Positions 1-7,900 of a DNA stretch of 22,935 nucleotides are shown here, piece by piece. The notes under the pieces were generated by a model, which was not told the origin of the DNA, did no database searches, and was given only the letters and a program-made list of their open reading frames with translations. A program made the position numbers and the translations under genes. Position 1 is the stretch's first letter; the number at the start of each line of letters is the position of its first letter. The DNA is from Ruminococcaceae bacterium UBA3751 (GTDB lineage Bacteria > Bacillota > Clostridia > Oscillospirales > Acutalibacteraceae): positions 18,246 through 41,180 of the forward strand of contig DFGL01000063.1 in assembly GCA_002371215.1 (NCBI GenBank), given 5' to 3'.

Positions 1-2
1 AT

Positions 3-1130
3 AAAATCTGCGACCAGATTTCTGACGCTATCCTTGATGCAATGATTGAACAGGACCCGATGTCACGTGTTGCATGTGAAACCTGCTGCACAACCGGTCA
101 GGTTCTCGTTATGGGCGAGATTACAACTGACGCTCAGGTTGACATTCCGTCAATCGTAAGAAAAACTATTATAGATATCGGATATGACGATGATAAAAAG
201 GGCTTTAACGGCAATACCTGCGCTGTTCTTACTGCTCTTGATAAGCAGTCAAGCGATATTGCTATGGGCGTTGATAAATCCTATGAGCTTAAGAATAACG
301 AAGAGGATGCGGACAACCTTAACGGCGCGGGTGACCAGGGAATGATGTTCGGCTATGCCTGCAATGAAACCAAGGAGCTTATGCCGCTTCCTATTTCTCT
401 CGCTCATAAGCTTGCGCTTAAGCTTACAGAGGTAAGGGAGAACGGAACGTTACCTTATCTCTATGCTGACGGTAAATCTCAGGTTACAGTTGAGTATGTA
501 GACGGTAAACCGAACAGGGTTACCACTGTTGTAATTTCCTCTCAGCACAGCGCCGACGTAAGCCTTGAACAGCTCAGAAGCGAAATTATTGAAAAGGTAA
601 TTAAAACAACTATTCCCGCAGATTTAATGGATGAAGATACAGTCTTTTACGTTAACCCGACGGGTAGATTTGTAATCGGCGGTCCTATGGGCGACAGCGG
701 TCTTACCGGAAGAAAGATAATTGTTGATACATACGGCGGTTATGCACGTCACGGCGGCGGCGCTTTCTCGGGCAAAGACCCGACTAAGGTTGACAGAAGC
801 GCTGCTTACGCAGCTCGTTGGGTTGCAAAAAACGTTGTTGCAGCAGGGCTTGCTGATAAGTGCGAGGTAGAACTCGCATATGCAATCGGTGTTGCTCATC
901 CTGTTTCGGTTCTTGTAGATACCTTTGGTACAGGCATTAAATCCGATGATGAAATCAGTGAAATAGTTAATAAGGTATTTGATTTAAGACCGAGCGCAAT
1001 TATACGCGAGCTTAATCTCAGAAGACCTCTTTACAAGGCTGTTGCAGCTTACGGACATATGGGCAGGGAAGACCTGAACGTTCCGTGGGAAGAGCTCAAT
1101 AAGGTTGATGAGATTAAAAAATATATGTAA
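3..1130 (+). CDS. metK: S-adenosylmethionine synthetase, 5' end missing
   Basis: MetK makes S-adenosylmethionine from methionine and ATP in the cytoplasm and is the main source of methyl donor. The reading frame is open from the first bases of the window: codons from position 3 read KICDQISDAILDAM, the conserved MetK segment just after the start of the protein, so the ATG at 42 is internal and the true start lies upstream. Clear family motifs follow: GAGDQGMMFGYA, GRFVIGGPMGDSGLTGRK, and the glycine-rich GGGAFSGKDPTKVDRS phosphate-binding stretch near residue 250. About 375 residues are visible and only a short N-terminal piece is missing. The gene converges on the minus-strand AIM24 gene, and two hairpins separate them. 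Any SAM or other leader element would be outside the window. Confidence 0.98.
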   Translation, partial: KICDQISDAILDAMIEQDPMSRVACETCCTTGQVLVMGEITTDAQVDIPSIVRKTIIDIGYDDDKKGFNGNTCAVLTALDKQSSDIAMGVDKSYELKNNEEDADNLNGAGDQGMMFGYACNETKELMPLPISLAHKLALKLTEVRENGTLPYLYADGKSQVTVEYVDGKPNRVTTVVISSQHSADVSLEQLRSEIIEKVIKTTIPADLMDEDTVFYVNPTGRFVIGGPMGDSGLTGRKIIVDTYGGYARHGGGAFSGKDPTKVDRSAAYAARWVAKNVVAAGLADKCEVELAYAIGVAHPVSVLVDTFGTGIKSDDEISEIVNKVFDLRPSAIIRELNLRRPLYKAVAAYGHMGREDLNVPWEELNKVDEIKKYM

Positions 1131-1139
1131 TTAAAAAGA

Positions 1140-1163
1140 GCGGCTGAGTGAAAACTCAGCCGC
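1140..1163 (-). terminator. Rho-independent terminator of the proC-AIM24 unit
   Basis: A perfect 9-bp stem (GCGGCTGAG with CTCAGCCGC, 1140-1148 and 1155-1163) has a 6-nt loop. Read on the minus strand it is followed at once by TCTTTTTAATT, a good U-tract, so it should end transcripts coming from the AIM24 gene. On the plus strand the following bases are not T-rich, so it would stop metK transcripts only weakly. Confidence 0.85.
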
Positions 1164-1175
1164 CTTCTAATGACG

Positions 1176-1203
1176 GGTATCCTTTGGGATGCCTTATATT
1201 TTT
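1176..1203 (+). terminator. Probable metK terminator
   Basis: A 7-bp stem (GGTATCC with GGATGCC, one G-T pair, 1176-1182 and 1187-1193) with a TTTG loop is followed on the plus strand by TTATATTTTT. It fits a terminator for metK. Its T-tract runs into the stop codon of the opposing AIM24 gene, so the two transcription units are packed end to end. Confidence 0.7.
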
Positions 1204-1882
1204 ATGAGCCTGTAACAATATAAGGCTGAATTGACTGCGCAAGCTTTGCAGTAGGCATTGTCTGAAGAATAACCTCGCCGGGACCTGTTACAACAGTATT
1301 GAATAATCCCTCGCCGCCAAAGAGTACGTTTTTAACGCCTTTAACGCTCTGAATATCCATCTTACAGCTTGAGCTCATAAGAACAACATGTCCTGTATCA
1401 ACAATAAGCTGCTGACCTGCCTCAAGATTATAACGAACCGCAGAACCGTCAATTTCAATAAATGCCATTCCGCTTCCGCTGAGCTTCTGCATAATGAAGC
1501 CTTCACCGCCGAAAAGACCTGCGCCGAATTTCTTCTGGAAGAAGGTTGAAAGCTCAACTCCCTGAGTTGAAGCTAAAAATGCGCTCTTCTGACAAACATA
1601 GTCAGATCCGGGATTGATTTCAAGAGGCATTATTTCACCCGGCAGGGAAGAAGCAAAAGCAATAGTGCCTACGCCGCCTCTTGCGGTATAGATGTTCTGG
1701 AAAAGGCTTTCCTTGGTCATCATTCTGCCGAGCATTTTGCCTAAGCCGCCGTTTGAAGACGTTTTCATCTCCATATTGGGGCTCATCCAGCTCATTCCGC
1801 CGCCTTCGGAAATCATCGCTTCGTTGTCATTTAGCGTACAAACGAGCACGGGGAAATTTCCGCCCTGGATTTCATAATTCAT
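1202..1882 (-). CDS. AIM24/TIGR00266 family protein
   Basis: This 226-residue protein belongs to the AIM24 (DUF124, TIGR00266) family, which folds as a double-stranded beta-helix and has no settled biochemical role in bacteria. The family signature is visible: repeated glycine-rich beta segments, GGVGTIAFASSLPGEIMPLEI near residues 69-89 (shown in part), FFQKKFGAGLFGGEGFIMQK near 114-133, and LFGGEGLFNTVVTGPG in the C-terminal third. There is no signal peptide or membrane segment, so it is likely cytoplasmic. The start is supported by AAAGGAG about 7 nt upstream of ATG. It lies 24 bp after proC on the same strand, so the two are probably cotranscribed, but I see no functional link to proline synthesis. 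Family assignment is firm; function is unknown. Confidence 0.88.
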   Translation of the reverse strand: MNYEIQGGNFPVLVCTLNDNEAMISEGGGMSWMSPNMEMKTSSNGGLGKMLGRMMTKESLFQNIYTARGGVGTIAFASSLPGEIMPLEINPGSDYVCQKSAFLASTQGVELSTFFQKKFGAGLFGGEGFIMQKLSGSGMAFIEIDGSAVRYNLEAGQQLIVDTGHVVLMSSSCKMDIQSVKGVKNVLFGGEGLFNTVVTGPGEVILQTMPTAKLAQSIQPYIVTGS

Positions 1883-1906
1883 AAAATTACTCCTTTCATT
1901 ACTGTT

Positions 1907-2704
1907 TTACAGTTTTTTATCTTTTTCTATTGCTTTATCAACAGCGTTAGTTATAGCTGTTTCAAAACCGTCGTTTTGGAGTGAAGTCACTCCTTCAATT
2001 GTTGTTCCTCCGGGAGAACAAACCTTGTCAATCAGTTCCCACGGGTGATACTTTGTATTAAGTATCATTTCTGCAGAGCCGAGTACAGTTTGCGCAGCAA
2101 CTTTCAGAGCTGTGTTTTTGTTCATTCCGTTTTTCACAGCTGCTCTTGCGAGAGAATCAATAAACATATAAGCATAAGCAGGAGCGCAACCTCCGATAAC
2201 GCCGAAAACGGGGAAGAACTTTTCTTCAAGATATATAATTTCACCTATTCCTCCAAATATGCTTTCGCAAAGCATCTTATCTTCATCAGTAACTGAAGCG
2301 TTTGCTGTGTACGCAGACATAGACGCGCATACCATTGCGTTAATATTAGGCATAACTCTTATAATTCTGTTATTATGTGACAGACTGTTTCTAATGAAAT
2401 CAATTGTTTTACCGGCAGCAATTGATATCAAAAGAGTATCGTTTTCATCAAGCGCAATATTTATTGTTTGTAAAACATTGCTGAGAACATTAGGCTTTAC
2501 GGCAAGAATTACAGCGTCAGAAAGCATAATAATATCGCTGTAGCTTTCGCAAACGTTTATCGAGTATTTCTCTTTAGCTTTAGATAATGCCTTTTTATTA
2601 GTGTCAATTACGTAAATATCGTCGGATTTTACAATGTTTTTATTTATAATTCCGTCAATAATAGCTGTTGCCATATTTCCGCAGCCTATAAAACCTAATT
2701 TCAT
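1907..2704 (-). CDS. proC: Pyrroline-5-carboxylate reductase
   Basis: ProC catalyses the last step of proline synthesis, the NAD(P)H-dependent reduction of pyrroline-5-carboxylate, in the cytosol. The N-terminus MKLGFIGCGNMATAI is the Rossmann dinucleotide-binding motif. RVMPNINAMV in the middle and SPGGTTIEGV near residue 233 are ProC signatures, the latter in the C-terminal dimer domain. Length (265 residues) is normal. Two in-frame ATGs lie 6 nt apart. AGGAG (2712-2716) is only 1 nt from the first (2710) but 7 nt from the second (2704), so I take 2704 as the start. The proB and proA genes are not nearby. Confidence 0.96.
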   Translation of the reverse strand: MKLGFIGCGNMATAIIDGIINKNIVKSDDIYVIDTNKKALSKAKEKYSINVCESYSDIIMLSDAVILAVKPNVLSNVLQTINIALDENDTLLISIAAGKTIDFIRNSLSHNNRIIRVMPNINAMVCASMSAYTANASVTDEDKMLCESIFGGIGEIIYLEEKFFPVFGVIGGCAPAYAYMFIDSLARAAVKNGMNKNTALKVAAQTVLGSAEMILNTKYHPWELIDKVCSPGGTTIEGVTSLQNDGFETAITNAVDKAIEKDKKL

Positions 2705-2733
2705 TTTCATTCTCCTGTTTAGTTTATATTTTT

Positions 2734-2762
2734 ATAATATCAAATAAAAACTATAATATCAA
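2734..2762 (-). promoter_or_regulatory. Probable sigma-A promoter of proC
   Basis: On the minus strand TTGATA (2757-2762) is followed after exactly 17 nt by TATTAT (2734-2739), preceded by TG at the extended -10 position. The -35 box overlaps the TGA stop of spoIIID (2759-2761). This would give proC-AIM24 housekeeping expression independent of sporulation-specific spoIIID. It is read by eye in AT-rich sequence. Confidence 0.6.
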
Positions 2763-3016
2763 TGTTTTTTTAATAATAAGTATTTTTCTTTTGTAGCAAG
2801 ACCGCCTCTTATATGACGCTCAGCTTTGTTTTTCTGAAGAACCTCGTTAACGCTTTCAGCAAGGGCGGGGGAAATACTTTTAAGTCTTTTTGTAACGTCA
2901 GTATGTACCGTTGACTTGCTTACGGAAAAGTGTTTTGCCGCCTGTCTGACGGTTGAATTATTTTCTGCAATGTATTTTCCAAGGATTATACATCTTTCTT
3001 CATTCCACTTATTCAT
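2759..3016 (-). CDS. spoIIID: Stage III sporulation transcriptional regulator SpoIIID
   Basis: SpoIIID is a small DNA-binding protein that activates and represses mother-cell genes between the sigma-E and sigma-K stages of sporulation. The 85-residue product contains a helix-turn-helix at about residues 22-44 (TVRQAAKHFSVSKSTVHTDV), followed by the basic C-terminal segment HIRGGLATKEKYL that is typical of SpoIIID. The frame continues upstream, but the start is placed at the ATG at 3016 because AAAGGTGG (3024-3031) lies 7 nt before it and because MNKWNEER matches where SpoIIID proteins begin; the upstream residues are hydrophobic and do not belong. A sigma-E-like promoter sits directly in front. 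Confidence 0.96.
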   Translation of the reverse strand: MNKWNEERCIILGKYIAENNSTVRQAAKHFSVSKSTVHTDVTKRLKSISPALAESVNEVLQKNKAERHIRGGLATKEKYLLLKKH

Positions 3017-3036
3017 ATTAATACCACCTTTGGTAA

Positions 3037-3065
3037 TTAATATGAGTAAATAGAATATAATATGA
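3037..3065 (-). promoter_or_regulatory. Candidate sigma-E promoter of spoIIID
   Basis: On the minus strand TCATATT (3059-3065) and CATATTAA (3037-3044) are separated by 14 nt. This fits the known sigma-E pattern (kmATATT, about 14 nt, CATACAAT-like -10), with a good -35 and a -10 matching 5 of 8. The predicted start point near 3030 falls on the first bases of the Shine-Dalgarno sequence, giving a leader of only about 14 nt. spoIIID is sigma-E controlled in Bacillus, so the context agrees. Confidence 0.5.
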
Positions 3066-3069
3066 AATA

Positions 3070-3124
3070 AAGGCAACCTCAAAGTGAACTGCTCAATACG
3101 GGGCAGTTCAAAAGAGATTGCCTT
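3070..3124 (-). terminator. Long imperfect hairpin after the prs operon
   Basis: The outer arms AAGGCAA/TTGCCTT (3070-3076, 3118-3124), a short CTC/GAG helix, a small internal loop and a 10-bp inner helix (3085-3094 with 3101-3110, two G-T or G-C closing pairs) with a 6-nt AATACG loop form one long hairpin. It lies 6 nt past the stop codon of the small membrane-anchored gene. On the minus strand it is followed by TATTTCATATT, a weak U-tract. I call it the prs-operon terminator; it also insulates spoIIID from read-through. Confidence 0.6.
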
Positions 3125-3130
3125 AATATT

Positions 3131-3628
3131 TTATTCTGCAGTGGTGCTTTCTTTTAACTCATCAGCAAGGTCCTGAATTGCCTCGGTAGCAGTTTTAAAG
3201 TTAAAGCTTTTAACTCTTTGGTAAACCTGCGTTTCCTCGTCTTTATGCTCTTTTCCTTCGCTTTCAACAAGGGTGAGGTAAAGCTTTTCACCTCTGACTT
3301 TATATTCGTAAATTACTCTTCGGTTATCACTGCTGCTTTTAAGAGTTAACTTATTGCCGTTAATTTCGTAAAGCTTTGTGGTTGAAAAACCGAGAATATA
3401 GCTGTCGTAGGTTCCGTCATCCTTGAATTCATAACCTGCAATCGCCTTAACGCCCTGCCACTTTCCGATAAGCTGTTCCTTATCGGGAGTAACTATATCG
3501 TGAATTAATTCCTGCGGTGTTTCGTCATTAACGGAACAGTAAATGCCGCTGCCTAAAAGAGCAGCTATAAGTACAACAACAAATATTATTATAGCAATCT
3601 GATAGCCTTTAATCTTTTTTAACTTCAT
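3131..3628 (-). CDS. Small membrane-anchored protein, lipocalin-like domain
   Basis: I do not recognise a named gene. The 165-residue product starts with basic residues and one strong hydrophobic segment (about residues 10-30) without a lipobox, so it is probably a single-pass anchor with the rest outside the membrane. Residues 50-140 alternate short beta strands around LIGKWQG, YEFKDDGTYDSYILG, LYEINGNKLTLKS and YEYKVRGEKLYLTL. This pattern is seen in lipocalin-like or DUF5640-type domains of clostridial surface proteins. The C-terminal 25 residues look helical and acidic. Its ATG overlaps the prs stop by 4 bp (ATGA), so translation is coupled to prs, but no functional link is evident. The domain assignment is tentative. 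Confidence 0.75.
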   Translation of the reverse strand: MKLKKIKGYQIAIIIFVVVLIAALLGSGIYCSVNDETPQELIHDIVTPDKEQLIGKWQGVKAIAGYEFKDDGTYDSYILGFSTTKLYEINGNKLTLKSSSDNRRVIYEYKVRGEKLYLTLVESEGKEHKDEETQVYQRVKSFNFKTATEAIQDLADELKESTTAE

Positions 3629-4803
3629 TTTTTCAGTCCTTTATCAATAAGTAATTTATTTATCTTTTTGGAGTGGTCAAGAAGTGAAGAAACAGATAAG
3701 TCGTGGTTTAGCGTATCAATAAAGTAAGCAAGATATTTAGAAAGTTCAACGCTCTGATACCATTCTCTTGAAAGAAGTTCGGGAGACTGATAAACGCCGT
3801 TGGTGGTATACAGCTTTTCAAATACACCTTCCTCGTACGCCTTATCAAAGACTTCAAGTCCGTTACAGAAAAGTCCGAAGGAACAGCAAATGAAAATTCT
3901 GCTTGCACCGAGTTCCTTAAGCTTCCTTGCAACCTCAAGCATACTCTCGCCTGAAGAAATCATATCGTCAATAATGATAATGTCCTTGCCCTCAACGCTT
4001 TCACCGAGGTATTGATGAGCAACTATAGGATTACGACCGTTAACAACCCTTGTATAATCGCGCCTTTTATAGAACATTCCGATATTTACTCCGAGCTGAG
4101 TTGCGAGATAAATAGCTCTGTGCATCGCGCCTTCATCAGGAGAAATTATTAAAAGATGGTCCGGATCGACCCTTAAATTATCAACAGAATAAACAATGGA
4201 TTTAATTTGTTGATAAGCAGGCATAACGTTTTCAAAAGATTTATGGGGAATTGAGTTCTGAACTCTCTTATCATGAGCGTCAATAGTAATAATATTATCA
4301 ACACCGAGAGAAGTCAGCTCCTGAAGAGCCATAGCACAGTCAAGCGATTCACGGGAGGAGCGCTTGTGCTGTCTGCCTTCGTAAAGCATCGGCATAATTA
4401 CGTTAATTCTCTTTGCCTTACTTGAAGCAGCAGAAATTACTCTCTTTAGGTCTGCAAAATGATCGTCCGGCGATTTGGGAACCTCCATTCCGTACATATT
4501 GTAAGTAACGGAATAATTGAAGCAGTCTGCGATAATATAAAGGTCATATCCTCTGATTGAATCGTTTATTACAACCTTACCCTCGCCGGAGCCAAAACGT
4601 ACAACGCTGTTTGCTATTTTATAAGTATCTCGGTGATAGCCGTAAAAAGCAATTGTGTTTTTGTGCTCGGCTGCCTGCTCCTCACGCCAGCGAATAATAT
4701 AATTATCAATTTTTGTTGCAAGTTCCTCACATCCCGGAAGGGCAATTATTCCGAGAGGACCGTAAGGGATTGTCTGTACTTCCTGTGCAGTAATTCTGGG
4801 CAT
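3625..4803 (-). CDS. prs: Ribose-phosphate pyrophosphokinase, long clostridial form
   Basis: This enzyme transfers pyrophosphate from ATP to ribose 5-phosphate, giving PRPP for purine, pyrimidine, histidine and NAD synthesis. Recognisable PRPP synthetase elements are a flexible-loop equivalent MPMLYEGRQHKRSSRES (137-153), TIDAHDKRVQ (173-182, in place of the usual DLHA), SPDEGAMHRA (221-230), and the PRPP-binding IIIIDDMISSGES (275-287) in place of DDMIDTGGT. At 392 residues it is about 75 longer than the usual 315-residue Prs. The extra length lies at both ends, including a C-terminal helical extension from about 345. AGGAGG sits 7-8 nt before the ATG. It is the first gene of a two-gene unit. 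Catalytic class is confident; whether it is the only Prs of the cell cannot be told. Confidence 0.92.
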   Translation of the reverse strand: MPRITAQEVQTIPYGPLGIIALPGCEELATKIDNYIIRWREEQAAEHKNTIAFYGYHRDTYKIANSVVRFGSGEGKVVINDSIRGYDLYIIADCFNYSVTYNMYGMEVPKSPDDHFADLKRVISAASSKAKRINVIMPMLYEGRQHKRSSRESLDCAMALQELTSLGVDNIITIDAHDKRVQNSIPHKSFENVMPAYQQIKSIVYSVDNLRVDPDHLLIISPDEGAMHRAIYLATQLGVNIGMFYKRRDYTRVVNGRNPIVAHQYLGESVEGKDIIIIDDMISSGESMLEVARKLKELGASRIFICCSFGLFCNGLEVFDKAYEEGVFEKLYTTNGVYQSPELLSREWYQSVELSKYLAYFIDTLNHDLSVSSLLDHSKKINKLLIDKGLKK

Positions 4804-4921
4804 TCTTAACTCCTCCTGTGCTCTTTAAATTACACTTTTATTTTACTATAAAACCTTGCTTAAAGTAAACCGTAAACATAAGTTTTATTAATAGATTATT
4901 TAACAGGTTTAATAACAAAAA

Positions 4922-7900
4922 TTATACAATTTCAACAAAATCCTTTGTTTTCTTTTTCTTTTTTATGATTTTGTAAAGTCCGTAAACTATAATTCCTGTC
5001 CAACCCGCTGCCGTTCCTGCTGCACCGTAAACTAAACCTTGAGGCATAAATTTAAATTCAACCTTATGTTCGCCTTTGGTTATTTCGCAAGCGAGCTGCG
5101 TGCCGTTCAGCATAACGGTTTTCTGTTTTACTCCGTCAATATAAATGCTCCAGCCTTTATCATAGGGGATTGAGGTGTAAAGATATCCGTTATATCCGGC
5201 GTTTACCGTACCCTTGAGACTTGTGTCGCTAAAGGATTCGATATTCATTTTTCCTGCGTCAAGAGTTTCATGAGCGGAAACGAGTTTGTCGTAATCTATA
5301 TTGTAAGCATATATTTCAAAATAAGAAGAGTCGCTTTCCATTTCTGAGCAATCAATTGAGATTTTAATATCTTCACCTTTTTTGTGCTTTCCGAGGTCAA
5401 GAATATAGGGAGTTTCTATATTCTGATAGTGTGACTTTTCATCTGCCCAGTAGTAGTTAACGTTTTTAGCCTCCGGCGATGTAATGTAAACATATAAATT
5501 GCTGTTATTAACTGCTTTAACAGTAATATCAATGTTTCCGACACTTTCGGAATCATCCTTTGTGAAGTAGTAAGTTCCGTTGCCGTCAACTTCTTCACAG
5601 TCAACATCCGTTGCGTTGAAGTCTGTATATTTTACAGGAACAAAAATATCTTTAATTTTACATGTCTTCTCAATTAAAGCGCTTTGCTGGTCGAACGGAT
5701 TTCCTTCTTCGATTTCATAGTCGTTAAGAGCATTATCAACTGTGAATGCAACCGGCAGGAAATATTTGTTTTCGTAAACCTCGCACTTTTTATCAGAAGT
5801 AACGAATCTCTTTTCATAAAAATCTGCAGAAGGCGCAAGCGATTCCTCGGTTTTCATAATATATTTCAGTGAATAGAACATATTATATACAGGCGTCTGC
5901 GTATAGTAAGTGTATGAGTTAATTCTGTTTCCGAACATACCGAGAGAATACTGCTGACCGGAATAATCCTCATAAGCCATTGATGAAAAGGTGGACATAC
6001 CTCTGTATCCGTACAGGCAAGCGTCCATTCTTGTGTTTAGCTCGCTAAGCTCAAGACGATAAAAGGAATCGTCATAATCATATGTTTTGCTGATTGCCTC
6101 CCTGTAAGTATCATAATTCTTAACGTATTCAGTCTGCTTCTGTGAGAAAGGAATTGCGCAAGCAATTGAAAGACTCATTTCACACATCATAACAAATATA
6201 AGACCGAGACTGACAATACTTTTTGATAGCTTCTGATTATGAAGAATCATTAAAAGTGCCGTCCACATAGCTATAAGAATGATGTTGAAATAGATGGTTT
6301 TTGTATCCATCTTGTTTGTCATATATTTTTGAAGAATTATAACAACAAACACCCAGAACATACCGCTTATAGCAATATCCCTGTATTCAATATGCCTGAA
6401 ATTCATCAGAGTTCTGAAAGCGATTATCAGAAGAATGAATGAATACATAAAACTGAATCTGTACGGTAAATCATTCGGATAGTGGAATGCGTGCCAGATA
6501 AAGTTTGCAATATTAACGTTAAAGCTAATAAAGAAGAATAATACGATAGCTATATAAACGGTTTTTTCTCTAACGCTGATTTTTTTATTAGCAACAAACA
6601 GCGGCAGGAGAATCAGGGTAAGCAGACCGCAGTATACGTTGGGCAGCACGTCGTCGCCCGATGAACGAATCGTTGTTTCAAGCGCACTGAAATGCGTAGA
6701 AATAAGATTGAGTATATCGTGATAAAGCTCAATGTTTTTAGGAAAGCTATCAGACGTTGCTGCTGAATTCTGAAGAATCATAAATACAGGAACAAGAGAA
6801 ATAGCACAAAGCAGCGCTGAAAGCAGAGAAGCTCCGGTAAATATCAACCCTGATTTAATTAGCCTGTTATTAGTTAATGCTTCGAGAGAATAATTTTTAT
6901 CTGTTTTAAGCGCGGGCTTAACCTTTTCGCCTAAATCGTGGCGCATTATAAAGTAAGCGCAGAAGTAAACTATCGAGAATATGCAAGTCATATACGCCAT
7001 ATAGTAACTTGCAAAGAATAACACGGTTAAGCTGATAATATAACAAACGGGTTTGCATTCATTAATTATCTTTTCAATTCCGAGAATTATTAACGGAAAC
7101 AGAACCATACCGTCAAGCCACATTACGTTCCAGTAATAAGCTAGGAAATAAGCGCTGAGCGCATAGTAAGCACCGAATGCAGAGGTTGCAATAGAATGAC
7201 GTTTAAGGCTGTGCTTTAAATATAAAGTAAACGTAAGAGCGCTTAAAATACCTTTAACAGTAACAATCGTTGTAATTGCATAGGTCATTTCCTTTCTGTC
7301 AAAAAGGAAGAGTATAAAGGTAAGAGGGCTTGAAAGATAGTTGAAATAGTTACCTAAGAAGGATGAGCCACCGCCGGAAATCCAGGAATACAGCAGACTC
7401 TCGTGGTTGACTACTCTGTCATAAAGTTCAACAAAAAGCGGACCGTATTGGTGATAAAGGTCCATTCTCATTATCGTTACGTCGCCAAATGGGAAAACAG
7501 AGAAGATAAGATAGGGAAGCGCTATTAATGCGCCGGTCATAATTACGGAAAGAACAACAAATCTGTTGTTCCAGAAAGCCTTGTAGCAACGCCCTCTGTA
7601 ATTATTTTTAGCTTCTTTTATACAGTCGAAAACAAGAAGTCTGTCAAAATAGTAATTGAAAAACAGATAAATGAAGTAAATCAGGAAAAATACCAGCGCT
7701 GTCGGACTTTTTAAAATACTTACAAAAACAAAAGACGCAATTTTATAAAACCCGAAATCAACGGCACATCGGAAAATATATATCAGCATTTGTTTTGTAA
7801 GTTTTCCTCTTTGTACGTGGTTAAATACATATTTCTTTTCTAAAAAGAATAAAACAATTGCGCAAATTACTGCAGATACGCCAACGCTTATGCCTGCTGA

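Noticed and set aside
624..899. Open frame on the minus strand inside metK
   Set aside because: It lies wholly within the strongly conserved metK coding region, has no ribosome binding site and no recognisable protein pattern.
4896..4915. AT-rich inverted repeat after the YfhO-family gene as a terminator
   Set aside because: The arms pair only by A-T with one mismatch and there is no U-tract on the minus strand, so it would be unstable.
4804..4921. Sigma-A promoter for prs
   Set aside because: TATAGT is present on the minus strand but no acceptable -35 lies 16-18 nt upstream, so I do not call it.
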